A program made the translations under genes and the position numbers. A model generated the notes under the pieces. The model worked only from the letters and a program-made list of their open reading frames with translations, was not told where the DNA came from and did not search any database. This document shows, piece after piece, positions 25,522 to 34,111 of a stretch of DNA of 64,000 nucleotides. The DNA is from Acidimicrobiaceae bacterium (GTDB taxonomy: Bacteria; Actinomycetota; Acidimicrobiia; Acidimicrobiales; Aldehydirespiratoraceae). The DNA lies in NCBI GenBank assembly GCA_026708645.1, contig JAPOUM010000041.1, positions 124,001-188,000 on the forward strand, in the 5' to 3' direction. Position 1 is the first letter of the stretch. The number at the start of each line of letters is the position of its first letter.

Positions 25522-26654
25522 GGGTAGACCCCCGTTGTTGTGAGCCCGGCGGTCTCGTCGAGGCCCAGCGACAGGTTGGCGCACTGCACGGCCTGACCCG
25601 CGGCGCCTTTCACCAGGTTGTCGAGCGCGGCGACGGCCATCACCCAGCCGGTGCGGGGATCCGCTCTGGCGGTGAGATGCACGCTGTTGGATCCCAGAGT
25701 CGCTTTGGTCGAAGGCGGACGTTCGTCCACCACCACGAACGGCTCGTCGCGGTAAGCCTCCGCCAGCAGCCCCAGAACCCGCTCCGTGCTGCAGTTGCCG
25801 GCGACAGCGGCGGGCCGTGCGTAGCAGGTGGCGAGGATGCCGCGGTTCATGGGCGCCAGATGCGGCGTGAACAGCACTTGCGCACTCTTGCCGCTGTGCT
25901 CGGAAAGCGCCATCTCGATCTCGGGCGTGTGCCGGTGATCGAGCAGACCGTAGGCGGTGAAGCTCTCGTCGACCGCGCAGAAGCTGGTGCCTGCGGTGGC
26001 GGCGCGTCCCGCGCCCGACACTCCGCTGGCCGCGTCGACGATGATGCCTTGCGGTTCCACCGTTCCTGCGGCCAGCAGTGGCGCCAGCGCCAGCGAGGCG
26101 GCGGTCACATAGCAGCCGGGCGCGGCCACCAGCTCTGCTCCTCTGATCGTCTCGCGGAACAGCTCGGGAAGGCCGTAGACGAACTCGCCGAGCAGTTCGG
26201 GGGCGCGATGAGCCTCGCCGTACCACTGCGGGTAGAGGCCGGGATCCGGCAGCCTGAAATCCGCGGCCAAGTCCACCACATGAGCCGCCCCGCCGCGCAG
26301 TTCGGCTATCAGGTCTTGGGAAGCTCCGTGCGGCAGGGCGCAGAAAACCAGATCGCAACCGTCCGCTGCCTGCGGCGAGACGGGCAGGAACTCGCTGTGC
26401 GGATAGGCGCCGGCGAGGCTCGGATAGACCTCGGCCACGGTCTTGCCCGCCATCGAGTCGCCGGTGGCGGCGACCACTTCCAGCTGTGGATGAGCGGCGC
26501 AGATCCTCAGCAGCTCGGCGCCGGCGAAACCGGACGCTCCGAAGACAGCGACACGGCAGCTGCGGGCGCGTTCGCTACTGCCGCCGTGCGGCTCGAAGCG
26601 CTCCTCGAAGAGCGACACGGCAGACACGGCGTTATCGGCGGGCTCTGCAGGCAT
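25518..26654 (-). CDS. argC: N-acetyl-gamma-glutamyl-phosphate reductase
   Basis: NADPH-dependent reductase, first gene of the arg operon. 378 residues from ATG 26654, chosen because TAGCAT stands 7 nt upstream with TTGCGA 17 bp further up; ATG 26663 and TTG 26690 are alternatives. The core starts CRVAVFGASGFAGAELLRIC; the active-site Cys lies in AELVAAPGCYVTAASLAL. HTPEIEMALSEHSG and FTPHLAPMNRGILATCYA are conserved. A short low-complexity leader precedes the Rossmann fold. The stop overlaps the first spacer mini-ORF. Confidence 0.95.
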   Translation of the reverse strand: MPAEPADNAVSAVSLFEERFEPHGGSSERARSCRVAVFGASGFAGAELLRICAAHPQLEVVAATGDSMAGKTVAEVYPSLAGAYPHSEFLPVSPQAADGCDLVFCALPHGASQDLIAELRGGAAHVVDLAADFRLPDPGLYPQWYGEAHRAPELLGEFVYGLPELFRETIRGAELVAAPGCYVTAASLALAPLLAAGTVEPQGIIVDAASGVSGAGRAATAGTSFCAVDESFTAYGLLDHRHTPEIEMALSEHSGKSAQVLFTPHLAPMNRGILATCYARPAAVAGNCSTERVLGLLAEAYRDEPFVVVDERPPSTKATLGSNSVHLTARADPRTGWVMAVAALDNLVKGAAGQAVQCANLSLGLDETAGLTTTGVYP

Positions 26655-26661
26655 GGCAGCC

Positions 26662-26730
26662 ATGCTAGCGACTCGCAACAGTTTTCGCAACTATGTGCAT
26701 TCAAGCAATATCTTGTGCAGCAATGGCTGA
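26662..26730 (-). promoter_or_regulatory. arg operon promoter with possible ArgR site
   Basis: -35 TTGCGA (26690-26685), 17-bp spacer, -10 TAGCAT (26667-26662), then 7 nt to ATG 26654. Just upstream the minus strand reads ATTGCTTGAATGCACATAG, which includes a TGAAT half-site like that of ARG boxes and partial dyad symmetry (TGCA...TGCA). The promoter is fairly convincing; the ArgR assignment is inference. Confidence 0.45.
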
Positions 26731-26782
26731 GCAGCATGGCTGCGCAACGCCGGCTGCCGGCTGCGGCTGGTCGAGCGCTGGT

Positions 26783-29305
26783 CTAGCCCCGAAGTCGAGC
26801 CCCGGTTCGCTTCGACACCTCTGCGACGCAGCGCTCACGCACTTCGGCCACCTCGGCGTCGGTGAGGGTGCGGTCGTCCGCCTGGAACTGGAGCTGGTAG
26901 GTGAGGCCTCGCCAGCCTTGCTCCACCCCCGGGCCTCGATACACGTCGAACAATTCGACTCGGGCCAGAAGCTTGCCGGCCGCTGTCTTCATGGCCCGCT
27001 CCAGCTGAGCCGAAGCTGCCTTCTCAGCAGCCACGAAAGCCAGGTCGATGCGGCTCGGCGGGAATTTGCTGACCGGGCGGTAACGCCGTCGCGCCCTGGG
27101 ACCGTCGAGCAGTTCCTGCAGATCGAGCTGCAACCACGCCACTCGCCCCTCTATGCCGGCGGCTTCGAGCACCTCGGGATGTATTTCACCCACCACGCCG
27201 CGCACCCGCCCGGCGACCGCCACCTCGGCCGAGCGATGCGGATGCAGACCCGGCGGCGCGGCCGTGCGCAACTCCACGGCGGGCAGCGACAGCGCCTCGG
27301 TCAGCAGATCGAGCACCGCGACCGCGGCAGGCGCTTCGGCGCCGGACTGCGCCACCGCCAGATGCTCGCGCTCGTCGGGCAGCAGTTCGCCGTCTCGGGC
27401 ATCCAGATAGACGTGGCTGATCTCGAACAAACCGACGTCGCGGTTGAAGCGGCGCTGGTTGTATGCCAGAGCCCGCAGCTGACCCGGCAGAAGCGACGGC
27501 GCCAGCATCGACTCGCGTTCGTCCACCGGGTTGGCGAGGGTTATGGCGCCGCTGTTGAGACCGGCGGCGGCCAGAGCCTCGGGCGCCACGAACGGCATGG
27601 TCTGAGCTTCGAAGAATCCCGCGCCCACCAGCACCTCGCGCACCAGCCGCCGGTCCTTCTGATACGGCGACAGCCCGCCCGCCTCGTTGGCAGTGACCAC
27701 GGTGCGGGCGATGTTCTCGTAGCCGTGGAGCCGGGCCACCTCTTCGGCGACGTCGGTCTCGGTGGCGGTGTCCCAACGCCAGGTCGGGACGATCACCTTC
27801 AGCACGGCCTCGGCTGCCTCAGCGACTTCGTCGGCGCCGGCAGCTCCGACAGCTGAGCTAATACCAGCAACTTCGTCGGCGCCGGCGACTCCGGCATCTG
27901 AGCCGCCGCTTTCGGAGTCTCCGAGCGGATCCGCCTCGAAACCGATGGACCGCAGATGCGCGGCCATCTGCCGGGCGCTGAGTCCGGTGCCGAGCAGGCG
28001 GTTGACCCGCTGCACCCGCACCGTCACAGCGTCTCGCCGCGGCACTTCGCCACGCTCGTCGATCACTCCCGGCACTGCTTCGGCGCCCAGAGTCGAGGCC
28101 AGATGCACGAAGCGGTTCATGCAGCGCACCATGTTGTCGCCCCAGTCGGCGCCGCGGCGGAACCTGGTGGCGGCCTCGCTGGACAGATTGAGGCGCTTGG
28201 CTGTGCGAGATATCGACGGGGGATCCCACCACGCCATCTCCACCAGCACTTCGCTGGTGTCGGCGCTGACTTCGGTGGAAGCGCCGCCCATCACTCCGGC
28301 GATGCTGATCACGCTGTCGTCGCCGTCGGTGATCACCCCGTCGCCCGCAGCGAGGCTGCGCTCGGCGCCGTCGAGCGTCTTGATGATTTCGCCGTCACGG
28401 GCTCGGCGCACCCCGAGCCGCGCTCCGGCCACTCTCTCCAGGTCGAAGGCGTGGCTCGGCTGTCCCAGCTCGAGCATCACATAGTTGGAGATGTCGACGA
28501 CGCAGTTGATGGGCCTCATCCCCAGCGCGGTCAGCCGAGCGGCCAGCCATGCCGGCGAGGGCCCCTGCGGCACATTGCGCAGCAGCCGCGCCATGAAGCG
28601 TCCGCACAGCGAGGGATCCTCGATCTCCACGGACACTGGGAGGCCCGCGACAAGGTCCGTGCCGCTGCCCGCGGCGCTCGACGACCAGTCGGGCGGCTCG
28701 AACGCCACACCGAGACCCGCGGCCATGTCACGAGCGACTCCCATCACCGACAAGGCGTCTGGACGGTTGGCGCCGACCTCCAGATCCCAGAGAACGTCGG
28801 CCGTCAAGCCGAGCGCCTCGCCCAAGGGAGCGCCCACCGGCACTGAGCCGGATTCATGCTCTCCGGCGTCGCCGAGACGGTCGTTGAGGATCATGATGCC
28901 TTCGCCGTCGGCGCCCAGTCCGAGTTCCTGCTCAGAGCAGCACATGCCCTCGGAGGCCTGTCCGCGCATCTTGCGGCTCGCTATCTCCATGCCGTTGGGC
29001 ATGACCGTGCCGACCCGGGCCAGCGGGATCAGATCGCCGACCGCCATGTTGAAAGCTCCGCAGCAAACCTGCAGCGTGGCGCCTGAACCGTCGTCCACCT
29101 CGACGAGCTGTATACGGTCCGCGTCGGGATGCTGTCGCAGGTCCAGCACCTTGCCGACCACCACGCCGTCGGGCGGTGAACCGGTCACTGTGACGCTCTC
29201 CACGGCCAAGCCCAGGCCCGTGAGCACGTCGCTGATCGTGTCCGTGTCGGCAGCGTCGCCGATGTCGGGCGCGAACTCTCTGAGCCACGACAACAGAACC
29301 TTCAT
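26783..29305 (-). CDS. pheT: Phenylalanyl-tRNA synthetase beta subunit
   Basis: Large subunit of the tetrameric PheRS. 840 residues, slightly long. Order: N-terminal MKVLLSWLREFAPD, tRNA-binding OB domain (VGKVLDLRQHPDADRIQLVEVD), B3/4 domain (GANRPDALSVMGVARDMAA), B5 domain, catalytic-like core and C-terminal anticodon-binding domain (KFPPSRIDLAFVAAEKA...LTYQLQFQADDRTLTDAEV). Near residues 460-500 there is an acidic Ala/Gly/Ser-rich insertion (DSESGGSDAGVAGADEVAG...) inside the B5 region that is not usual. ATG 29305 overlaps the stop of a 74-codon mini-ORF (ATGA). Confidence 0.96.
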   Translation of the reverse strand: MKVLLSWLREFAPDIGDAADTDTISDVLTGLGLAVESVTVTGSPPDGVVVGKVLDLRQHPDADRIQLVEVDDGSGATLQVCCGAFNMAVGDLIPLARVGTVMPNGMEIASRKMRGQASEGMCCSEQELGLGADGEGIMILNDRLGDAGEHESGSVPVGAPLGEALGLTADVLWDLEVGANRPDALSVMGVARDMAAGLGVAFEPPDWSSSAAGSGTDLVAGLPVSVEIEDPSLCGRFMARLLRNVPQGPSPAWLAARLTALGMRPINCVVDISNYVMLELGQPSHAFDLERVAGARLGVRRARDGEIIKTLDGAERSLAAGDGVITDGDDSVISIAGVMGGASTEVSADTSEVLVEMAWWDPPSISRTAKRLNLSSEAATRFRRGADWGDNMVRCMNRFVHLASTLGAEAVPGVIDERGEVPRRDAVTVRVQRVNRLLGTGLSARQMAAHLRSIGFEADPLGDSESGGSDAGVAGADEVAGISSAVGAAGADEVAEAAEAVLKVIVPTWRWDTATETDVAEEVARLHGYENIARTVVTANEAGGLSPYQKDRRLVREVLVGAGFFEAQTMPFVAPEALAAAGLNSGAITLANPVDERESMLAPSLLPGQLRALAYNQRRFNRDVGLFEISHVYLDARDGELLPDEREHLAVAQSGAEAPAAVAVLDLLTEALSLPAVELRTAAPPGLHPHRSAEVAVAGRVRGVVGEIHPEVLEAAGIEGRVAWLQLDLQELLDGPRARRRYRPVSKFPPSRIDLAFVAAEKAASAQLERAMKTAAGKLLARVELFDVYRGPGVEQGWRGLTYQLQFQADDRTLTDAEVAEVRERCVAEVSKRTGARLRG

Positions 29306-29526
29306 GACGGGTTTGCCTCCATGCTCATGCCGCAGCGCCGAACAGGCCGGCGAGCCGACACGAGCGACACGAGCGAAACCGCGACCTCATCAGCCTTTGC
29401 TGCCCCCGTGCGCTCCGAGCCCGCTGCGGACCGCGACCGCCGCGAAAAGCCGCTGACTATCGCCTGCCTTGCCGCGACGAGTCCGCACTCGGCGACGCTG
29501 TTGCTTGTGGCCGGGATTTCTCGCAT
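29302..29526 (-). other. 74-codon bridging mini-ORF between pheS and pheT
   Basis: Begins 3 nt after the pheS stop (TGAACCATG) and ends with TGA overlapping the pheT ATG (ATGA). The peptide starts MREIPATSNSVAECGLVAAR and has no recognisable family; Ser/Arg/Ala-rich. It occupies the whole 224-bp gap, so translation can run through the operon. A real small protein is not excluded. Confidence 0.45.
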
Positions 29527-29529
29527 GGT

Positions 29530-30588
29530 TCAGAACTGGCTCAGGAAACGGACGTCGTTGTTGACGAACTCGCGGATGTCGTCGATTTCGTGGCGCATCA
29601 CCGCCAGGCGGTCGATGCCGAAACCGAAGGCGAATCCCTGCCACTCCTCGGGGTCGATCCCGCAGTTGCGCAACACGTTGGGATGCACCATCCCGCAGCC
29701 GCCGAGCTCCAGCCAGGACCCGTCGGGACGGGAGATGTCGAACTCGGCCGAGGGCTCCGTGAACGGGAAGTAGGACGGGCGCAGCCGGGTCTCGACGTCG
29801 CGCCCGAACAGTGCTCCGACGAAGGTGTTGATGGTGCCGGCCAGGTCGCCCAGGTTGATGTCGCGGTCGATGGCCAGACCCTCGATCTGGTTGAAGGCGG
29901 GCAGGTGGGTGGCGTCGGCGGTGTCGGTTCGGAAAGTACGTCCGGGCGCGACGACGTAGATCGGCGGTTCGCGGTTCTCCATCGTGCGGATCTGCACCGG
30001 CGAGGTGTGCGACCGCAGCATCACTTCCTCGGGCTCGCCGAGGTTCACGAAAATCGTGTCGAAACTGCCGCGGGCGGGATGCCAGTCGGGAATGTTGAGA
30101 GCCTCGAAGTTGTACCAGGCGCTCTCGACTTCGGGGCCTTCCTCCACGCTGTACCCCATGCCCACGAACACGTCTTCGAGTCGGTAGCGGGCTGCGGTCA
30201 CAGGATGTATCCGGCCCCGGCTCAGCGCCGTGCTTCGGGGCAGACGCTCGGTCAGGTCGAGACGCTCCGCTGCGTAGCGGTCGTCGTTGTCGTCCGCTGC
30301 GCCGAGACGCTCTCGGGCCGCCGCGACCGCGGACTCGATCCGGGCGCGGGCTTCGTTCAGGCGCCTGCCGGCGGCGGCCCGCTCGGCCGGGTCCAGTGCG
30401 CCGATCCGGCTTTTGGCTTCAGCCAGAGGGCCGCTTCGGTTCAGCAGCCTGCGCTCCAGAGCCGCGACGGTTTCAAGGTCGGCGGCCGCTTCGAGTTGCG
30501 TCGTCGCGGCGGCTGCCGTCTCCTCGACGCCGCCCATGCCGTCAGCCAGGCCTTCAGCGATGCTGTCAGCGCCTTGCTCGTCAGTCAT
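29530..30588 (-). CDS. pheS: Phenylalanyl-tRNA synthetase alpha subunit
   Basis: Catalytic subunit of PheRS, charging tRNA-Phe. 352 residues from ATG 30588. An N-terminal coiled-coil helical hairpin (LEAAADLETVAALERRLLNR...ARARIESAVAAARERL) binds tRNA. Class II motifs follow: HPVTAARYRLEDVFVGMGYS, SHTSPVQIRTMENREPP, GRTFRTDTADATHLPAFNQIEGL, and motif 3 GFGIDRLAVMRHEIDDIREF. The start is preferred over the long upstream extension, which merely overlaps the trmH-like gene. The ORFs overlap by 8 bp. Confidence 0.96.
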   Translation of the reverse strand: MTDEQGADSIAEGLADGMGGVEETAAAATTQLEAAADLETVAALERRLLNRSGPLAEAKSRIGALDPAERAAAGRRLNEARARIESAVAAARERLGAADDNDDRYAAERLDLTERLPRSTALSRGRIHPVTAARYRLEDVFVGMGYSVEEGPEVESAWYNFEALNIPDWHPARGSFDTIFVNLGEPEEVMLRSHTSPVQIRTMENREPPIYVVAPGRTFRTDTADATHLPAFNQIEGLAIDRDINLGDLAGTINTFVGALFGRDVETRLRPSYFPFTEPSAEFDISRPDGSWLELGGCGMVHPNVLRNCGIDPEEWQGFAFGFGIDRLAVMRHEIDDIREFVNNDVRFLSQF

Positions 30589-31765
30589 CGCAGGCAAGGC
30601 TAGAGCGCCCGCCGGTGGGCTGAGCGCGCCCGCGCCGGTACTCGAAAGCCAGCAGCGTGGCGGCCATGGCGACGTTGAGCGACTCGGTTTCGCCCGCCAG
30701 CGGGATGCGCGCCCGCTGATCCGCCTGCAAACCGTCGTGCAGGCCGTGCGCTTCCGACCCGAGCACCAGAGCCACCGGCCCCTGATCCCCGGCGAGCACG
30801 CCGCTGTCGTGATCCTCGCCCTGATGAGCGTCGGCTGCCACGATCCTGGCGCCGGCACTGCGAAGCTGCGCCAAGACCGCTGCCGCCGCAGTCGCTGCGC
30901 CCGAAGAGCCCGACGAGCCTGAAGAGCCTGACGAATCCGGCGAGCCTGAAGAGCCTGATGAGTGCGTCGTATGCTCAGCGCTGATCTCGTCAGGGTTGGT
31001 CGCTGCGCCTGAAAAGCCTGACGCGGCTGAGCCTGATGAGTCCAGCGGGCGTGTCCGCGCCTGCACGACGGGCACTCTCAGCACCGACCCGGCCGAGGCT
31101 CTCACTGCTTTGGGCGCCCACGGATCGGCGCCGCCGACTGCCACCACACATCTTGCGGCGCAAGCCTCAGCCGTGCGGATGATGGTGCCGGTGTTGCCGG
31201 GATCAGCCACATCCACCAGCACCAGCACCAAGTCATCTGGCGCCAGCACAGCCGGAACAGCCGCCTGCGGCCTGTCCACGAGCATCAGCAGCGGCTGCGG
31301 GTTCACAGAAGGCGCCAGCGAACGGAACGCCTGCTCGTTCACCACCATCACTTTGTCAGCGAACGCGTCACCGGCCATCACATTGCCGGCACCCGCATCG
31401 CCGCCGCCTACATTGCTCACGCAGCCAGAGGCGCCGGCAGATTTGCCGGCAGAGTCGTCGGCGCCGCCGGGGAGCACCCGTCGCAGTATCTCCGACACCG
31501 CCGGCGTGCTCAGCGCCGAATCTATGGTCACCACCAGAGAGGGCTCGATCCCGGCTGCCAGAGCCTCCGAGGCGATCCTCGGGCCTTCGAGAACCACGAC
31601 GGGCGCGCTCGGCGCACGACGGCGCAGCAGCCGTCGCAGCTCGCTGACCCGCCGGTTGCGCGGTCCCAGCGCCTGCTGCGCTGCAAGCATTCGCATCGGC
31701 GCCGGACCCGGTCGTTCGCTACTCAGCGCTCGTCCCGTGTGCGGCGGCATCGACGCATGTGTCAT
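30581..31765 (-). CDS. SpoU/TrmH-family RNA 2'-O-methyltransferase with Ser/Gly-rich insertion
   Basis: AdoMet-dependent RNA ribose methyltransferase of the SPOUT class, commonly placed beside pheST in actinobacteria. Core motifs: substrate-binding domain start LRRLLRRRAPSAPVVVLEGPR; motif 1 VDVADPGNTGTIIRTAEA; motif 2 VALVLGSEAHGL; motif 3 IPLAGETESLNVAMAATLLAFE. Between motifs 1 and 2 lies an unusual ~60-residue insertion of Ser/Gly repeats (HSSGSSGSPDSSGSSGSSG), and another Gly/Ala-rich stretch sits near residue 105-130. The first 23 residues may be leader: MRMLAAQQALG (ATG 31696) is a plausible alternative start. Exact RNA target unknown. Confidence 0.85.
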   Translation of the reverse strand: MTHASMPPHTGRALSSERPGPAPMRMLAAQQALGPRNRRVSELRRLLRRRAPSAPVVVLEGPRIASEALAAGIEPSLVVTIDSALSTPAVSEILRRVLPGGADDSAGKSAGASGCVSNVGGGDAGAGNVMAGDAFADKVMVVNEQAFRSLAPSVNPQPLLMLVDRPQAAVPAVLAPDDLVLVLVDVADPGNTGTIIRTAEACAARCVVAVGGADPWAPKAVRASAGSVLRVPVVQARTRPLDSSGSAASGFSGAATNPDEISAEHTTHSSGSSGSPDSSGSSGSSGSSGAATAAAAVLAQLRSAGARIVAADAHQGEDHDSGVLAGDQGPVALVLGSEAHGLHDGLQADQRARIPLAGETESLNVAMAATLLAFEYRRGRAQPTGGRSSLACDD

Positions 31766-31846
31766 TCAGCGGGCAAGGCACGGGGCCGCCGTCACGCTGC
31801 GCTCGTCCCGTGTTCGGCGGCATCGACTGTTCGGCGGCATCGACAT
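31766..31846 (-). other. Mini-ORF and repeated start segments upstream of the trmH-like gene
   Basis: A 26-codon frame (31846-31766, MSMPPNSRCRRTRDERS...) ends with TGA directly abutting ATG 31765. The segment GTCGATGCCGCC recurs three times here and in the first codons of the trmH-like gene; CGGGACGAGCGC recurs twice and GCTGAGTAGC twice. It looks like repeated duplication of the initiation region. Confidence 0.4.
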
Positions 31847-31936
31847 TTACCAAGCGGCTAAGCGCCGAACTCGGTCCTGTGCTACTCAGCGCGTGCCCGC
31901 GACTCGGCTAGCGGCGCCAGGCGGCTGCGGCCCGTC

Positions 31937-32347
31937 TCAGCCGGCAGACCCTGCAGCAGCCCCCACCGCCGGTTGCTTCTCAGCAGCAGCCCCCGCGGCC
32001 GCCTCTTCGGCGGTCGCGACTAAAGCGGCGAAAGCCTCGGGGTCATGCACCGCCAGATCAGCGAGGATCTTGCGGTCGACCTCCACACCGGCGAGTTTCA
32101 GCCCGGCGATGAAACGGCTGTATGAGACGCCCCGCTGGCGGCAGGCGGCGTTGATGCGCTGGATCCACAACCGGCGGAAGTCTTGCTTGCGGGCTTTGCG
32201 GTCACGGAAGGCGTAGTTGCCCGAGTGCATGAGCTGCTCGTTGGCAGCGCGCCATGACCGGCTCTTGTTGCCGTAATAACCCTTGGCTCGCGCCATCACC
32301 TCGCGGCGGCGACGACGGGACTGGACGGGACGCTTCACTCTTGCCAT
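31937..32347 (-). CDS. rplT: 50S ribosomal protein L20
   Basis: Binds 23S rRNA and is needed early in large-subunit assembly. The N-terminus [26 protein letters not shown] and core [28 protein letters not shown] are typical. 136 residues: about 118 are the canonical protein, followed by an Ala-rich acidic tail ([19 protein letters not shown]...). Gene order infC-rpmI-rplT is the conserved ribosomal cluster. Confidence 0.97.
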   Translation of the reverse strand: MARVKRPVQSRRRRREVMARAKGYYGNKSRSWRAANEQLMHSGNYAFRDRKARKQDFRRLWIQRINAACRQRGVSYSRFIAGLKLAGVEVDRKILADLAVHDPEAFAALVATAEEAAAGAAAEKQPAVGAAAGSAG

Positions 32348-32365
32348 CGAGGTGTCACTTTCACT

Positions 32366-32485
32366 TTAATGATGTCTTGTAATGATGTCGTGTGCGGCTT
32401 GGTGTGCCTGGGGCTTCGCTCTGCTTGGGACTGCGTTCAGCGGGCAAGGTCGGCAGCGGCGGGAGCGGCGGCGTTCGAGGGTCAC
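32366..32485 (-). other. 39-codon mini-ORF between rpmI and rplT (GTGA overlap)
   Basis: GTG 32485 overlaps the rpmI stop (GTGA). The frame ([19 protein letters not shown]...) ends in TAA 18 nt before the rplT ATG. The end contains the direct repeat GACATCATTA twice and AGTGA twice. It may only be a read-through spacer. Confidence 0.3.
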
Positions 32486-32673
32486 AGGCCCAGGTCGCGC
32501 AGCATCCGCTCGTCTGACGACGACACTCCGGACGGGCCTCGCAGCTGGCGCTTGCGCTTGGGGGACTTCTTCTCGAGGATGTGGTTCTTGTTGGCGCGGC
32601 GGCGGCGCAGCTTGCCGGTGCCGGTGCGCCGGAAACGCTTGGCGGCGCCTCTGTGTGTCTTCATCTTGGGCAT
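32482..32673 (-). CDS. rpmI: 50S ribosomal protein L35
   Basis: 63-residue basic protein of the large subunit. [37 protein letters not shown] matches L35 throughout, and the C-terminus [12 protein letters not shown] is also typical. It lies 38 bp after infC and is part of the infC-rpmI-rplT unit. Confidence 0.97.
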   Translation of the reverse strand: MPKMKTHRGAAKRFRRTGTGKLRRRRANKNHILEKKSPKRKRQLRGPSGVSSSDERMLRDLGL

Positions 32674-32711
32674 GGTCGTCTCTGCTTGATCCTTACCTTG
32701 CGGTCCGAGGG

Positions 32712-33314
32712 TCAGTCGGCGCTGCCGGCCTGGAGCGTCTCGCCGCCTGCTAGCGCAGCTTCGGCTTCGAGTCTACGGCGATGCCGGGCCTGCGCCTGCT
32801 TGTCGGGCGCCAGCACCATGACCATGTTGCGACCGTCTTGGCGGGGCTGGAATTCGACCTTGCCGACATGCTCCACGGTGGCGGCCACATCGTCGAGGAT
32901 CTTCTTGCCAAGTTCGGGATGCTGAACTTCGCGTCCCCGGAACATGATCGTCACCTTGACCTTGTTGCCTTCGCCCAAGAACTTCTCGACTCTGCGGGTC
33001 TTGGTGTCGAAGTCGCCCTTGCCGATCTTGGGCCGGTACTTCATCTCCTTGACCGAGACGTTGGACGCCTTCTTGCGTGACTCCTTGGCCCGCTGCGCCG
33101 TCTCGTACTTGAACTTGCCGTAGTCCATGATGCGGCAGACGGGCGGGTTGGCGTTCTCGGCCACCTCCACAAGGTCACGACCCGCTGTGCGGGCCAAGTT
33201 CAGCGCCTCCTGAAGCGTCCTGATGCCGATCTGTTGACCGTCCTCGCCTACGAGGCGCACTTCGACGGCTCGGATCTGGTCGTTGATGTTGGGCTCTTCG
33301 CCTGGCGGTGCTAT
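32712..33314 (-). CDS. infC: Translation initiation factor IF-3, probable AUA start
   Basis: IF-3 checks start-codon pairing on the 30S subunit and keeps subunits apart. The core is [38 protein letters not shown], the lysine-rich linker and the C-domain [22 protein letters not shown]. Conserved N-terminal residues ([11 protein letters not shown]) lie upstream of the first ordinary in-frame start (GTG 33260). The frame is closed by TGA at 33323-33321, so initiation must occur between them. ATA at 33314-33312 has GAGGAG 9 nt upstream and gives [13 protein letters not shown], 200 residues. Non-AUG starts (AUU in E. coli) are known for infC and allow self-regulation, so an AUA start is credible. 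Confidence 0.9.
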   Translation of the reverse strand: MAPPGEEPNINDQIRAVEVRLVGEDGQQIGIRTLQEALNLARTAGRDLVEVAENANPPVCRIMDYGKFKYETAQRAKESRKKASNVSVKEMKYRPKIGKGDFDTKTRRVEKFLGEGNKVKVTIMFRGREVQHPELGKKILDDVAATVEHVGKVEFQPRQDGRNMVMVLAPDKQAQARHRRRLEAEAALAGGETLQAGSAD

Positions 33315-33346
33315 CGCCGTTCACTCCTCGTGAGCACGGAACCTCC
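33311..33346 (-). promoter_or_regulatory. infC translation-initiation region with overlapping 8-codon mini-ORF
   Basis: GGAGG (33346-33342) precedes GTG 33337 by 4 nt. The frame M-L-T-R-S-E-R-R stops with TAG 33313-33311, overlapping the AUA start of infC as ATAG. The mini-ORF also spans the GAGGAG that serves infC. A second frame, from a GTG about 13 codons upstream of TGA 33323, ends 6 nt before the AUA. Inference: coupling could assist or regulate the weak AUA start. Confidence 0.4.
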
Positions 33347-33471
33347 GAATTCGTAGCGGCACGCCCCGGCCGGGGCTGGGACGATGTCCGCTTGGGTTGA
33401 CCGCGGTAGGGTAGCAGCCGGCTGCGGCAAGTGGCCATGCACATTTGCGAGCGTGAGCCGGAGGTGTTCGA

Positions 33472-34011
33472 TTGAGCACGCTGTGGACCCCCGGAGGGGA
33501 AGTACCTGTAGACGACGGGCGGACGGGCGCCGCTGGCGGTGACGCGGCTGGCGGCGTGTCCCGAGACGCTCTCAGCGACGCCATGGACGCCGCCGGGGTC
33601 TCGCTCGCGGATTTGGATCTGGACAGCCTCTCGCCGGAGGAGCGCGCCCAAGCCGAGGCTTACGTGCGCGAGATGGCCGAGTCGCGTGAGCGGCTCAAGT
33701 CCGTGCCCGCGGCGGTGGTGATCGCCAACCACGCGATGGGCGTCTACGAGCTGGCCGCGCTGCATCTGTCGAGCCAACCGCCGAACTTCGCCGAGGCGAC
33801 TGTGGCGATCGACGCGCTGGGGGTGCTGCTCGACGGGATGCAAGGCCGCTTCGGCGAGTCCGAGCCAACCCTGCGCGAAGCCAGATCGCAGCTGCAGATG
33901 GCCTTCGTGCAACTCAAGAACAGCGCCGACTCTCAGCCTGCTCCCCGCCCCTCAACTCCAGGCGAAGCCGACACGGGCGCCGATCCCGTCGACGATTCCG
34001 ATCCTGCGTAA
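33472..34011 (+). CDS. DUF1844 family protein
   Basis: 179 residues from TTG 33472, which has GGAGGT 6 nt upstream. The conserved region (VIANHAMGVYELAALHLSSQPPNFAEATVAIDALGVLLDGMQGRFGESE...LQMAFVQL) is the DUF1844 helical domain, often found next to infC in actinobacteria. The acidic segment ADLDLDSLSPEERAQAEAYVREMAES and the Pro/Asp-rich tail are variable. Function not known. Transcribed away from infC. Confidence 0.8.
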   Translation: MSTLWTPGGEVPVDDGRTGAAGGDAAGGVSRDALSDAMDAAGVSLADLDLDSLSPEERAQAEAYVREMAESRERLKSVPAAVVIANHAMGVYELAALHLSSQPPNFAEATVAIDALGVLLDGMQGRFGESEPTLREARSQLQMAFVQLKNSADSQPAPRPSTPGEADTGADPVDDSDPA

Positions 34012-34111
34012 GGCCCAACGCCAGACACCAGCGACACAGAAACCGCCTGACCCCGCTGGACTCTGACCCAGCGCCAGACCTGTCATCGCAGATCCAATTA
34101 ATCAGAAACAG

